Positions 43,832 to 53,353 of a stretch of 64,000 nt of DNA are shown in pieces. Each line of letters begins with the position of its first letter. Within the stretch, counting starts at the first letter, position 1. Both the position numbers and the translations under genes were made by a program. The notes beneath the pieces were generated by a model, which ran no database searches, was not told the origin of the DNA, and was given only the letters and a program-made list of their open reading frames with translations. Source of the stretch: Paenibacillus sp. DMB5 (GTDB lineage: Bacteria; Bacillota; Bacilli; Paenibacillales; Paenibacillaceae); the NCBI RefSeq assembly GCF_001517085.1, contig NZ_LRAC01000163.1, positions 124,001-188,000 on the forward strand, given 5' to 3'.

Positions 43832-44632
43832 TCAGCCTAAATCCACCGTCTGCCCCCCGGGCACCTCTACTATATTTCCGTCAACATCGAGCCAGACTGC
43901 TAAAGCGTTCGGATTGTAGACAAAATCCCGGCTTGCCGAAAAGATGAGATTCCGGCAGGCCTTCATATAATAGACAAACTCCAGATTAGTTGCGTACCAG
44001 ATATCATCCCGTCCGCCGGCCATGGCGCAGAATTGCTCCATCAGCTCCCAGTTATCATCATTGTCGAATTCATAGCTGTGACCCCAAACATACATCAGAT
44101 AAAGGTACTGCCGTTTAAACAGTCCGAGAAAATTCTCCGTGTGCGCAAGCAGTCCCCGGTTGTGATGACATGTCGCCGGCCATTCAAGCCAGTCCTCCGG
44201 GAGGCCGAAGCCGCCGGTGCTCTGCACAGTACGGGCATACTCAATGCCCAGATGCGGCAGCAGCTTTTTGATCTCGGCGGTATACGACCCGTTCGGGTAT
44301 GACATCCCGCGGACCGGCTGATGCAGCAGCGCTTCGAGCGCCTTACGGTCCTCCATAATCTCCTCGACGATATACTCCTGCGGACAGCGGGCCATCGTCG
44401 GGTGCCGCCGCGTGTGGGCGCTGACTTCATGACCTTTATACAGCTGAGGCAGCTCCTCCGCTGTAATCCGGTCCCCCTCTCCCAGCAGGCCGGAATTTAT
44501 GTGAAAGGTTCCTTTAATCCCATATTTGTTAAACAGACCGACCAGCCGCTCATCGGCCCGTCTGCCGTCATCATAGCTCATGGTCAGCGCCTTGTGCCGG
44601 CCTTGCGGATAGCAGTAATACACTCCGGGCAT
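43832..44632 (-). CDS. Polysaccharide deacetylase family protein, cytoplasmic
   Basis: 266 aa, NodB-like fold without signal peptide. Motif 1 SYDDGRRAD (D20/D21), a TFHINSGLLG strand, motif 2 HEVSAHTRRHP with the metal histidines, MSYPNGSYT, and VWGHSYEFDNDDNWE with the late histidine. The C-terminal extension (IFSASRDFVYNPNALAVWLD) resembles a small beta domain. Such enzymes remove acetyl groups from sugars. Within a locus for imported pectic fragments it may deacetylate oligosaccharides in the cytoplasm, replacing the CE12 esterases YesT/YesY of B. subtilis (inference). GGAGG is ten bases upstream of the ATG. Confidence 0.85.
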   Translation of the reverse strand: MPGVYYCYPQGRHKALTMSYDDGRRADERLVGLFNKYGIKGTFHINSGLLGEGDRITAEELPQLYKGHEVSAHTRRHPTMARCPQEYIVEEIMEDRKALEALLHQPVRGMSYPNGSYTAEIKKLLPHLGIEYARTVQSTGGFGLPEDWLEWPATCHHNRGLLAHTENFLGLFKRQYLYLMYVWGHSYEFDNDDNWELMEQFCAMAGGRDDIWYATNLEFVYYMKACRNLIFSASRDFVYNPNALAVWLDVDGNIVEVPGGQTVDLG

Positions 44633-44682
44633 TGCTGTTACGCCTCCTTGGATATTGATGGTTTATCTTATTGGCCGCTTCG

Positions 44683-44781
44683 CCCAATTCAAGGGCATTT
44701 ATGCCCTTCATTCCGGCCATTTGGCCGCATTTACCCAATTCAAGGGCATTTATGCCTCTCATTCCGGCCATTTGGCCGCAT
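44683..44781. repeat. Two tandem copies of a 51-bp unit
   Basis: Copy 1 44683-44733, copy 2 44734-44781, nearly identical. Each holds CCCAATTCAAGGGCATTTAT and the palindrome GGCCATTTGGCC. It fills the spacer between yesU and the deacetylase gene, and a third partial GGCC block lies at 44672. Two copies only, without a spacer, so not a CRISPR. Confidence 0.9.
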
Positions 44782-44823
44782 CCGCCTCTTACTATGCGCC
44801 CGCGTCCGGCGCTTCCGATCCTT

Positions 44824-45519
44824 TCAGGGCGCATACACAATCAGATCACTGTACTCTGCAATCAGCGGCGCCATCTGCCGGAAGCCGATGCGGCCGCCGG
44901 CCAGCAGCGGACCATAGGACGAGCCGTCATCAGTCCACCGCAGCAGCGGCAGTCCGTTGATGGCGAAAGTTACTGCAGCGCCCTGCTTCACTACCAGCAT
45001 CTCGTAAGCCGAGGTCATATCGGCCACATCCGGCAGCGGATCAGCCCCCTGCGCGACGAGATGAAAGCCGTAGCTTTTGCGCAGATTACAGGTGTGAAAC
45101 GACCGCTCTTCCTCCCACATCCGCCGGAAATACGAAATGTGAAAAGCATTCATCTCCCCGTGATGATACTGGTCATATTCCCCTGTCCGCGCCGGCAGCG
45201 ACGGGTCAAACAGATCCTTGCCCCCGGCACCGGAGGCAGCGAAGAACAGTATGGCCAGTCCCGGCTCGCGCAGCGGCCGGAATGTCCACGACACTGCCAG
45301 GTCCGCCGGAAAAACCTCGGGGCACCAGAATACAACATTAGCTTTCTGCCCCTCCGAGGCATCCCTTGTGCTCTCCAGCCGTAACCGGCCCATGGGAAAG
45401 CTTACAGCACCGTCCCCCTCCATCCGGAAACCGGCCGTTTGCTCCGGGCCCGCCAGAGTATTGCGGTAGATCTCCCGCCACTGCTCCGGGATCAGCGCCG
45501 CATGCTGCTGTACTGTCAT
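44824..45519 (-). CDS. yesU: YesU-like DUF1961 protein
   Basis: 231 aa from ATG 45519, which overlaps the YetA stop (ATGA) behind GGGGGCGGAAG. Concanavalin-like sandwich of the DUF1961 family: LESTRDASEGQKANVVFWCP, LREPGLAILFFAASGAGGKD, then the family hallmark EYDQYHHGEMNAFHISYFRR and LRKSYGFHLVAQGADPLPD. B. subtilis yesU is in the rhamnogalacturonan locus, but its enzymatic role is not established to my knowledge. Cytoplasmic. Translation coupling to YetA implies a shared substrate. Confidence 0.88.
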   Translation of the reverse strand: MTVQQHAALIPEQWREIYRNTLAGPEQTAGFRMEGDGAVSFPMGRLRLESTRDASEGQKANVVFWCPEVFPADLAVSWTFRPLREPGLAILFFAASGAGGKDLFDPSLPARTGEYDQYHHGEMNAFHISYFRRMWEEERSFHTCNLRKSYGFHLVAQGADPLPDVADMTSAYEMLVVKQGAAVTFAINGLPLLRWTDDGSSYGPLLAGGRIGFRQMAPLIAEYSDLIVYAP

Positions 45520-48224
45520 TCTTCCGCCCCCTTCACAGATTCCCGCTCCGGCAAGGCTTCTGCAATTAGCTCCAGCGCAATGATCGTATTGAGCGACCAT
45601 TGGGAGGCTTCATTGGTATTCATCCAGCCGATTTCGTTCAGCTGTTCCATGTAAGTGACCACCGTCTGTTCTTCCTGCAGATTGACGGCTCCGAACGGAT
45701 TCTCAAGCAGGATGTTCCAGCAGCGGTCAGCCGTTGCCCGGTCATCCTTATACCAGGCCCCGTAAGCAGCAATGGCGACACTCAGCACAGGATGCTCGAA
45801 CCGCAGCTTGCCTGTAATCGCTCCTCCTGCATAAGCATCCTTTTCTTCCTGAGGCAGATTGTAGAACACGCCAAACTCAGCGAGCATATCCTCCCACTCC
45901 GGGTCCTCCAGCATCAGGGCCAGCTCAAACCACACCTGCGGCCCGCCCATGCAGATTGCCAGATGACGGCCCCAGTTATCATCGCCCATCGGGCTGAGGA
46001 TGCCGGTCTTCGGATCATAGCCGTAGGTTGGGCCGGAAATCAGCCGCAGATTGGCTGCTTTAATGCAGTCTATCCCCGTCAATATTTTGTCGCGGTAAGC
46101 CGTCTCCTCGTACCGTTCCCACCTTGTCATCCAGTTGGAGCTGAACGCCGCCCAGTCCGGGCCAACCCGCACATGCGTCGGAAATTCATCCTTGGGAAAA
46201 TAAGCCCGCATCGGGTCCAGCGTAACGGTCGTATAGTCGGCATCCTTCACACTGTCCATGATGTCGCCGATCCGCTCGTCGCCGGTAAGATAATAGTAAT
46301 AGCGGTGCAGGCCGGCCATCGCGATCCGCGCTTCCTTGCAGCCGCAGCCCCAGTGCACGACATTATGCCGCGAGCCGAGGCCTGCATACTCCCCGAAATG
46401 ATACACATCCACCTCGCTCGTATGCCGGGTCATCGCCTCGGCCATACGGAAAATGTCAGCGCGCCCGGTCCGCAGAAAGCTCACCCACAGCCACATATTC
46501 GGCACCAGCTCCGCATTCTGCCAGGCGCAGCCGCCGAGGTCATAGTTCCAGACATGGCGCACGGGATCATAGCTGTGCATGAAATCGCCGTAATCCCACA
46601 GGCCATACCATTTGCGCTGCTCCACCTCCGCCTGGTAGAAGGAAATTATTCCGTCCAGCCGCTCCTCCAGATAAGCCTTGGCAGGTGTACTTCTGTCCGG
46701 CAGGCTCCATAACCCGAATGCCCGGCTGCGGTGATAATACTCCGGTTCACAGACGAGCAGGGGTGGTTGGCCGGCCTCGAGCTGCATCCGCTGCAGACCG
46801 GCCGGATCCGGTGTTCCCGAAGTGCACCACAGGGTCAGCTCACTGGTGTTGGCAATGCCGTACGGGGTAGCCCGCAGTTCCTCGGCACCTTCATACGAGG
46901 ACTCCACATGCGTCTTGGTATCATAGTGGCGAAGGTCCATGGCTGGCACCTCCGGCGACCAGAACCAGACGGTCAGCATGGCCTCATCGCCGGAAGCACA
47001 ACTTACCTCAAGACCCGAAGGATGCTTCTGCCAGAAGTCTTTCACTCCGGCGGCCAGCCCGCCGCACTCTGAACCGACATAACCAAGCCCTCCGGCACGC
47101 CGGCCTTCCGCTCCCTTGATCCAGACACAGTCCGGTCCGGTACGCTTATGAACTGTATAATGCTCGGAAGAGTCCTGAACGAGACGGAAGCTGTCCCAAA
47201 CTGCCGAATCCCGCAGCAGCCCGGTGAAATAAGCATCCTCCTCCGGGTCAAACTGCAGTCTGCGGCCCTCCAGCTGGGCCGCGAACAGCTCCGCATATTT
47301 GCCTTTGGTTCTGCGGGTATGGAGTGTCTTGGGCGACTCGCTGAAGCTGCCTTCATTGCCTGTGAACCGGATATGGCGATTGTATAGCGGGCCGCTGAGC
47401 GGTACCTTGAATGAGATACCCAGCCCTTTGATGAAATCCTGGTGCGGATTACCGTCATAATGGAAGGTATGCACCAGCCGGACCGTCTCGAGCCCGGCAT
47501 AGAAATACAGCCGCAGCGTGTAGGGAATCCACTCCCCGGCGCCGCTGCGGCTGCGGTGTCTTCCCTCCAGCCGGATAACGGCGCGCAGCGGCCCCGCCTC
47601 CTCCAGCTCAGCCTGCCGGGTCTCGCCGGTGAACCGTTCCTGCCGCAGGGTAAGCGCACCGCTAAGCATATCCCGCTGCTCCCGGACACAGACCAGCTCG
47701 CTTCCGCTGCATACCAGATGCTCTGCCTCTGCATTAGAATCCTTTATATCTCCGGAATATCCGGAATTACCATCCGGCCTTCCCTGCTCTGCCTTGATAT
47801 CCTCTGCCGGCCCCCGGCGGATGATCCGCGAGACCAGCTCCGCACCGCGTTTTTCCACGGTACATACAATAGCGCCAGTGTCCACAACGAAGGCATCCTC
47901 TGTATCTTGAACAGATACCTTTGCTGCGTACTGGACCTCTCCCGGCTCCGAATTCCGCTCCAGCATGTACCCTTCCGCGCTGCCCTCCGGGCAGACCGCA
48001 GAATGTAACGACCATTTAATGCTGCCGTCCGGCCAATAAGCGGCCGGACGGCTTTGCAGCGGCAGGCGGGAGTTACCGCCTTGGCTGCCAAGATATAGTG
48101 CAGAGAGCCCTTCGCGGCTCAGCTCTCCTTTGGTCCAGGGAACTCCCCAAGTAACTCCCGCAGCCGATGCGGGTTGATTCAGCCAGTGTAAATGGATCGG
48201 CAAGGCTGAAGACAAAGCTGTCAT
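45516..48224 (-). CDS. yetA: YetA-like protein, probable exo-rhamnogalacturonan lyase family
   Basis: About 900 aa. Similar in kind to B. subtilis YetA, placed (from memory) in polysaccharide lyase family 26, exo-acting on rhamnogalacturonan I. Beta-sandwich N-terminal half (AAYWPDGSIKWSLHSAVCPE, YTLRLYFYAGLETVRLVHTF) and an (alpha/alpha) toroid C-terminal half (WYGLWDYGDFMHSYDPVRHV, YHFGEYAGLGSRHNVVHWGC). No signal peptide: it acts on imported oligosaccharides. The ATG at 48224 directly abuts GGAG, so the TTG at 48215 with spacing 8 is the likelier start. The stop overlaps yesU. The exact substrate is inferred from neighbours. Confidence 0.85.
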   Translation of the reverse strand: MTALSSALPIHLHWLNQPASAAGVTWGVPWTKGELSREGLSALYLGSQGGNSRLPLQSRPAAYWPDGSIKWSLHSAVCPEGSAEGYMLERNSEPGEVQYAAKVSVQDTEDAFVVDTGAIVCTVEKRGAELVSRIIRRGPAEDIKAEQGRPDGNSGYSGDIKDSNAEAEHLVCSGSELVCVREQRDMLSGALTLRQERFTGETRQAELEEAGPLRAVIRLEGRHRSRSGAGEWIPYTLRLYFYAGLETVRLVHTFHYDGNPHQDFIKGLGISFKVPLSGPLYNRHIRFTGNEGSFSESPKTLHTRRTKGKYAELFAAQLEGRRLQFDPEEDAYFTGLLRDSAVWDSFRLVQDSSEHYTVHKRTGPDCVWIKGAEGRRAGGLGYVGSECGGLAAGVKDFWQKHPSGLEVSCASGDEAMLTVWFWSPEVPAMDLRHYDTKTHVESSYEGAEELRATPYGIANTSELTLWCTSGTPDPAGLQRMQLEAGQPPLLVCEPEYYHRSRAFGLWSLPDRSTPAKAYLEERLDGIISFYQAEVEQRKWYGLWDYGDFMHSYDPVRHVWNYDLGGCAWQNAELVPNMWLWVSFLRTGRADIFRMAEAMTRHTSEVDVYHFGEYAGLGSRHNVVHWGCGCKEARIAMAGLHRYYYYLTGDERIGDIMDSVKDADYTTVTLDPMRAYFPKDEFPTHVRVGPDWAAFSSNWMTRWERYEETAYRDKILTGIDCIKAANLRLISGPTYGYDPKTGILSPMGDDNWGRHLAICMGGPQVWFELALMLEDPEWEDMLAEFGVFYNLPQEEKDAYAGGAITGKLRFEHPVLSVAIAAYGAWYKDDRATADRCWNILLENPFGAVNLQEEQTVVTYMEQLNEIGWMNTNEASQWSLNTIIALELIAEALPERESVKGAEE

Positions 48225-48306
48225 CTCCTTTTCGGAGCATCACATAGCGGGCGGTTGGGATGCTGGAAGCGGGCATTCAGCACATTGCGGCATCCAATGT
48301 AAACCT

Positions 48307-50679
48307 TTACCGGGTTTCCGCATCCTTCTGCCCTTCATGCCGGCTAAGCTCACGGTAGCGTGTCGGTGTGATGTCCTCCTGTTTTTTGAATATCCGGTTA
48401 AAATAGCTCTGCTGATAGCCGACCTGCAGCGCAACATCGTTCATTTTGAGGTCCGTGTCGCGCAGCAGCTCCTTCGCTTTTTCAATTCTGAGCCCGGTTA
48501 AATAATCAATAAAATTCTGTCCGGTAACCCGCTTGAAGGACTTGCTGAGCAGAAAGGGGCTGGTGCCCGTATAATCCGCACAGCTGTCCAGCGAGATATT
48601 GTCCATATAGTGCTCCTGAATATACAGCATAGCCTGGTCAATCGTCCGCCGGATCCCGGCGTCGGAACGCTCAGACAGCTCCTTCAGGAAAGGCGAAACC
48701 ACATGATCGCGGAACCAGGGCAGGATCATGCCCGGCTCATGGATCTGTGACAGGCCGGCATACAGGTTCCTGCCTTTGAACAGCTGGTTCGGCGCAATTC
48801 CTGCTTCCAGCACCGCATGCTGTACTGCACCGAGCAGATGCAGCATGCCCTGCTGCACATCAATAACCTTGGCGCCGTCAGCGGACAGCGTGGCGAGGAA
48901 TTCCTCCAGCAGCCGGTCCGCCTCCTCCGCCTCGCCGGTGCGCAGCGCCTGAATCAGTCCGCGTTCCAGTGTAAACGAATACTGCGGCATATGGGCGCCC
49001 TCTCCTTCCCGCTCCAGTTGCTCCAGGCTGACTACCTGGTTACCGCCCCCGTATCTGCGGTGGCTGGCTGCCTGCTTGGCTGCTTCAAAGGACCGCGGAA
49101 TCGCGGAGATGCTATCGATCGGCGCACTGTAGGCCACGGTAGCCTGCAGCTTCAGCATCCGGTTGATCGTGGCCGCCAGCTCTTCGCCGAAAGCCTGCAC
49201 CCTTGCCGTCTCCGGAGCGCCTCCCGGTCCGATCAGCAGAATGCCTGCTGTAAGATTGTGCAGATTAACGGTCTCGGCACGCTCGAAATGCTCTGTGGCC
49301 AGTTCTGTAATGATGTTCACCGCCGCAAAAGACACCAGACTCTCGTCACCGCTGCGGAACTTGCCTTCCAGGCTGGAGATGCCAGTGAGCTGAATGTACA
49401 GCACCACAAAGACGCAGTCCTCTACCTCCCACTTATACTGCTTCATCCGGCTCTGCAGCTCCTGTTCGGAAAAAGCATATAAATAACCCTGGAACAGCTG
49501 GTGGAGAAAGCTGCGCTGCACATGAGGCAGCTGCTCCGAAAGCGTATATTGCAGGGCATTCTGCTGCCCGTGAAGATTCTGCCAGTGCCGCTCGATCAGT
49601 GTTACCTCATCCTCCCGGCCTTCACAGACGTCATGCTCGGGGAGCAGCGTCTGCAGCAGGCGGCGGAAGGGAGAGTAGATTTTACGGGAAGCAATCCACG
49701 ACAGGACAGCTGCAAGCAGCAAAGCGCTCAGGCTGACCATAATAATGGTCCGGGAAAGCTCCACCACCGGAGAGGTTATGCTGGAAATAGGCGAAGCCGA
49801 TACATACATCCACTCACTGGCAATCCGGGAAAAGTCGCCGTAAGTCACCGCATAGGTGACCCCGTCCAAGTCGTACAGGAACGATGTACTGTCTCCGCTG
49901 CCCCTTGCTTCAATCGCCGCCTGCAGCGAGTTGACAAATGGCGTGGCGGCATCGCCAGTACCGCTCCCGGAAATGAACAGACCGCCTGATTTTTGCAGCA
50001 TATAAACCTCTCCGCTGTTATACGGAGTCATGGTCCGCAGCATATCCGAGACCCTCTGCGTATCCATCCGCAGCAGCAATACCCCGAACGGCTCAAGGCT
50101 GCCGCCGGGAATATGGTGCACAAGTGTCAGTTCTTTTTGCTGGGGCTTGGCCGGATCAAAAGCCAGCTCTGTCCAGTAGGTGCTTTGCTCGGTCTTCATC
50201 AGCTTTTCGTAAACGGCAGCCCCGCCTGAAGTGACCGTACCGTACTCCGTGTTAAACAGCACCGGACGGTCTCCGGCCAGATAAAGCTCCACCTGCCGTG
50301 CCATGGAATTGGAGCCCTGCATGACCACCAGCGTCTTGGTGATATCCCAGGCCCGCTCGTGGTTCATGGTAAAGTCCATATTCTTCAGGCTGTAGTCGAA
50401 TTTCGGATCAAAAGCCCAGTGGGCCAGCATCAACTCCAGATTGGACAGCTGGTCATCAATGTTGGCGGCACGCTGCTCGATCTGCCGGTTATGCATTTCG
50501 AGCAGCTCCTCCTCCAGGCTTCCGCCTGCCATCCAATATACAAGCAATCCTATAATCAGGCCGGGAATGGACGAGACGATCAGCACAATAATCAGATTAT
50601 TGCGGTAATACCGGCCTTTACGGCCCGCCCATATCCGCTTGTAGCCCTTTCGTTTCACTGCTGTTGTTGTATTCTCCAT
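48307..50679 (-). CDS. Membrane-bound AraC-type regulator, YesS-like
   Basis: 790 aa. TM1 at about 28-50 (LIIVLIVSSIPGLIIGLLVY), a roughly 250-residue extracytoplasmic sensor, TM2 at about 308-330 (IIMVSLSALLLAAVLSWIAS), a cytoplasmic linker of about 340 residues, and two AraC helix-turn-helix motifs at the C-terminus (SLDSCADYTGTSPFLLSKSF, MNDVALQVGYQQSYFNRIFK). Sensor and DNA-binding parts are in one chain, as in B. subtilis YesS, the activator of rhamnogalacturonan genes. It probably senses an extracellular oligosaccharide and activates the surrounding genes. It lies between the binding-protein gene and yetA on the same strand. Confidence 0.92.
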   Translation of the reverse strand: MENTTTAVKRKGYKRIWAGRKGRYYRNNLIIVLIVSSIPGLIIGLLVYWMAGGSLEEELLEMHNRQIEQRAANIDDQLSNLELMLAHWAFDPKFDYSLKNMDFTMNHERAWDITKTLVVMQGSNSMARQVELYLAGDRPVLFNTEYGTVTSGGAAVYEKLMKTEQSTYWTELAFDPAKPQQKELTLVHHIPGGSLEPFGVLLLRMDTQRVSDMLRTMTPYNSGEVYMLQKSGGLFISGSGTGDAATPFVNSLQAAIEARGSGDSTSFLYDLDGVTYAVTYGDFSRIASEWMYVSASPISSITSPVVELSRTIIMVSLSALLLAAVLSWIASRKIYSPFRRLLQTLLPEHDVCEGREDEVTLIERHWQNLHGQQNALQYTLSEQLPHVQRSFLHQLFQGYLYAFSEQELQSRMKQYKWEVEDCVFVVLYIQLTGISSLEGKFRSGDESLVSFAAVNIITELATEHFERAETVNLHNLTAGILLIGPGGAPETARVQAFGEELAATINRMLKLQATVAYSAPIDSISAIPRSFEAAKQAASHRRYGGGNQVVSLEQLEREGEGAHMPQYSFTLERGLIQALRTGEAEEADRLLEEFLATLSADGAKVIDVQQGMLHLLGAVQHAVLEAGIAPNQLFKGRNLYAGLSQIHEPGMILPWFRDHVVSPFLKELSERSDAGIRRTIDQAMLYIQEHYMDNISLDSCADYTGTSPFLLSKSFKRVTGQNFIDYLTGLRIEKAKELLRDTDLKMNDVALQVGYQQSYFNRIFKKQEDITPTRYRELSRHEGQKDAETR

Positions 50680-50770
50680 GTGTATTCACCAGCCGAATTC
50701 ATAGTTTTGCATTGCAGCCTTGCGGCGTTAATGAGGCTATTCCGGCCGGTGCATGGAGCGTGGCCGGATG

Positions 50771-52408
50771 CTATTTAGCCGTTTTTGCGTACAATTCGTT
50801 CATTTCTTTTACCAGATCGTCCCCGCCTGTCTTACGCCATACATCAAAGGCTGCTTTCAGGCCGTCCTCGTCAATTTGTCCGACAATATACTTGATGCGC
50901 GCATCGTTGATGACATTATCAAGCTGGGAGCCTTTTTGCGTATAAACGGTAGAGATCAGCGCTTCAGCCGGATTGACGACAATGGTTGCTTTATTTTCTT
51001 CCTGCACCTTGGTCTGTTTATCCCGTAGTGGAGTCTGTTTAATCTGCTTCGCGTCCTTGGCATTTTCATCAGGAATATAAGGGATCATCTGGTTAAGCCC
51101 TTCCACTTCCGATTCCAGCAGGACGGTGTCAGCCGAACGTTCCACAAAGCCATCCACCAGGTTGTAATGAACACCTTCAAGCCCGTAGCCGAGCAGTGTC
51201 TGCAGATCCCCGTCGTTCACCTGGTCCAGGAAGGCCAGCACACGCTTCAGCTCATCCTCGGTTTTGACGGAAGACTTCGGAATAGCCAGCATACCGGAGA
51301 AACCGGAGGTCGGGAGTGTGTGAAGCTGTCCGTCTGCTCCAGTAACGCCGCCCATGACATCCATGTAGTGACGGTCAGGCTCATCCTTACCTTCTTTCTG
51401 GAGTGCAGCATGGATCTTGTCGTCAATACGGGCCGCAGTGTCCACTACGTCGACGATAACACCTGCCTGGTTGTTCACAACCGGATCATTCCATTTGGAG
51501 CTGTCCATAACCGCGAAGTCGGAGTTAATCAGCTTCTCGTCGTACAGCTTTTTCATAAATTCAAGCGCTTCCAAATATTCAGGATATTCATGCTCCGGAA
51601 CGAGCTTGCCATCCTGTACACCCCATCTGTTCGGGGAGCCGAACCACAGCTTGATCGTATCGAAGCCGCTGGCCCAGCCGCCTGTCCACTTCACCATTAC
51701 CATGCCGTAAGTGTCGTCCTTGCCGTTGCCGTCCGGATCCTGCTCTTTAAACGCTTTCAGCATATTGTAGAATTCATCTACGGTCTGCGGATTCGCAAGC
51801 CCCAGCTTCTCCAGCCAGTCTTTGCGGAATACGACACCGTTGCGGCCCAGCGCCCGGCCTCTGTAAATCCCGTAGTTCTTGCCGTCAATGGCCGAGTTGT
51901 TCAAAATAACCGGGTTGGCCTTGCTCAGGTTAGGATAATCCTTCAGGTAAGGTCCAACCTCCCAGAAAGCGCCGGATCTTGCTGCATTTACAAAGCTTGA
52001 AGCCTTAACATCGCCTACATAAATAATATCGGGGAGCTTGCCTGAAGCAAGCGTAATGTTGAATTTATCGGTATAAGAGGCATTTGGCACCCATTCAAAA
52101 TGGATGTTCGTACCCGTCAGCTCCTCCAGCTTGGCCGCAACCGGGCTGTCATCCTTCGGATAATTCGTTTTAAAAATCGGCAGCATCAGCGTCAGATCCA
52201 GCGGTTTCTCTGCTTCTGCTCCCGCTGTTGTTTCAGGCTTGGCTGTTCCTTCACTGCCTGCAGCCCCGTTTGTTCCTGCTGCATTATTGTTTCCGCCGTT
52301 GCTTCCGCAGCCTGACATCACACTTACAATCATAATTGTTGACAGTAGTGTAAACAACCGCTTTTTGAATTTAATGGAACTCTTTCCTTTTGAACTTTGA
52401 TTTTTCAT
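50771..52408 (-). CDS. Extracellular sugar-binding lipoprotein (LplA/YtcQ-like)
   Basis: 545 aa from ATG 52408 (GGGAGG, spacing 6). Lipobox SVMSGC, then an Asn/Gly/Thr-rich spacer. Family 1 solute-binding protein of the large LplA/YtcQ type (LPIFKTNYPKDDSPVAAKLE, IIYVGDVKASSFVNAARSGA, GRNGVVFRKDWLEKLGLANP). Binds a complex oligosaccharide for the two permeases upstream. No ATPase is in the locus; such importers borrow MsmX-type ATPases (family knowledge). The ligand is probably a pectic (galacturonic acid/rhamnose) oligosaccharide given the neighbours. Confidence 0.92.
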   Translation of the reverse strand: MKNQSSKGKSSIKFKKRLFTLLSTIMIVSVMSGCGSNGGNNNAAGTNGAAGSEGTAKPETTAGAEAEKPLDLTLMLPIFKTNYPKDDSPVAAKLEELTGTNIHFEWVPNASYTDKFNITLASGKLPDIIYVGDVKASSFVNAARSGAFWEVGPYLKDYPNLSKANPVILNNSAIDGKNYGIYRGRALGRNGVVFRKDWLEKLGLANPQTVDEFYNMLKAFKEQDPDGNGKDDTYGMVMVKWTGGWASGFDTIKLWFGSPNRWGVQDGKLVPEHEYPEYLEALEFMKKLYDEKLINSDFAVMDSSKWNDPVVNNQAGVIVDVVDTAARIDDKIHAALQKEGKDEPDRHYMDVMGGVTGADGQLHTLPTSGFSGMLAIPKSSVKTEDELKRVLAFLDQVNDGDLQTLLGYGLEGVHYNLVDGFVERSADTVLLESEVEGLNQMIPYIPDENAKDAKQIKQTPLRDKQTKVQEENKATIVVNPAEALISTVYTQKGSQLDNVINDARIKYIVGQIDEDGLKAAFDVWRKTGGDDLVKEMNELYAKTAK

Positions 52409-52450
52409 GATTGGCCTCCCTTTATTTGTTAGCATAACATGTTTACCTTT

Positions 52451-53338
52451 TTAACCTTTAACCGAACCCAGCATCACCCCTTTGGCGAAGTGTTTTTGCA
52501 GAAACGGATAGACGCACATAATCGGAAGTGTACCGACCACGATAACTGCCATTTTGATCGACTGCTCCGGCGGCTGTACAAAATTCGGGTCCATGGAGCT
52601 TAAATCGCCGGCTGCCGACTGGGACAGCATAACGATCTGGCGCAGCATGACCTGCAGCGGCCACTTGGACGGATCATTGATATATAGCAGCGCAGAGAAG
52701 AAGTTGTTCCAGTGTCCGACGGCATAAAAAAGAGTAAAGGTCGCAAGCACCGGCTTCGAGAGCGGCAGTACGATTTTCCACAGCAGACCCAGCTCGCTGC
52801 AGCCGTCGATCCGCGCCGCCTCCTCCATTTCAATCGGAAGCTCCTGGAAGAAGTTTTTGACGATAATCAGATTGAAGGCGCTGATCGCCCCCGGCAGAAT
52901 CAAGGCATTCAGGGTATCCAGCAGGTGGAGGTCACGGATTACCAGATAGGTGGGAATCATGCCGCCCCCGAACAGCATGGTAAAAATTACGAGATTAAGG
53001 AACAGATTGCGGCCCATCAGATAGCGCTTGGCCATCGGGTACGCCATGGTTACTGTGAAGAACAGATTAACAAGGGTCCCGATCACCGTTATATATAACG
53101 ACACCCCTATGCTTCGGACAATCGTATCTGTAGAAAAGATGAATTTGTAAGCATCAAAAGAGATCGTTGTCGGAATCAGGAAGACCGCACGCTTTGTAAT
53201 TTCCGCTTCCGTCGCGAACGAACCGGCGACCACAAACAGGAACGGCAGGATGGCCGCGATTCCGATAATTCCAAGTATTAAATAGTTGAATACGTCAAAA
53301 GTAACCTCTCCGGCGCTTCGATATTGCTTCTTAACCAC
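52451..53338 (-). CDS. Sugar ABC transporter permease (LplC/YtcP-like)
   Basis: 295 aa, six membrane helices, MalG-type. N-terminal FDVFNYLILGIIGIAAILPF and the EAA loop (LPIEMEEAARIDGCSELGLL) for ATPase docking; ends PFLQKHFAKGVMLGSVKG as is usual for this family. It follows the LplB-like gene by 15 bases and precedes the binding-protein gene by 42 bases. Confidence 0.93.
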   Translation of the reverse strand: MVKKQYRSAGEVTFDVFNYLILGIIGIAAILPFLFVVAGSFATEAEITKRAVFLIPTTISFDAYKFIFSTDTIVRSIGVSLYITVIGTLVNLFFTVTMAYPMAKRYLMGRNLFLNLVIFTMLFGGGMIPTYLVIRDLHLLDTLNALILPGAISAFNLIIVKNFFQELPIEMEEAARIDGCSELGLLWKIVLPLSKPVLATFTLFYAVGHWNNFFSALLYINDPSKWPLQVMLRQIVMLSQSAAGDLSSMDPNFVQPPEQSIKMAVIVVGTLPIMCVYPFLQKHFAKGVMLGSVKG

Positions 53339-53353
53339 GCACGCAGCCTCCTT

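Noticed and set aside
44683..44781. Possible CRISPR array
   Set aside because: Only two units, directly abutting without spacers, and no cas gene nearby.
45600..46712. A 370-codon frame opposite yetA
   Set aside because: Antisense to a recognisable YetA family gene; no ribosome binding site.
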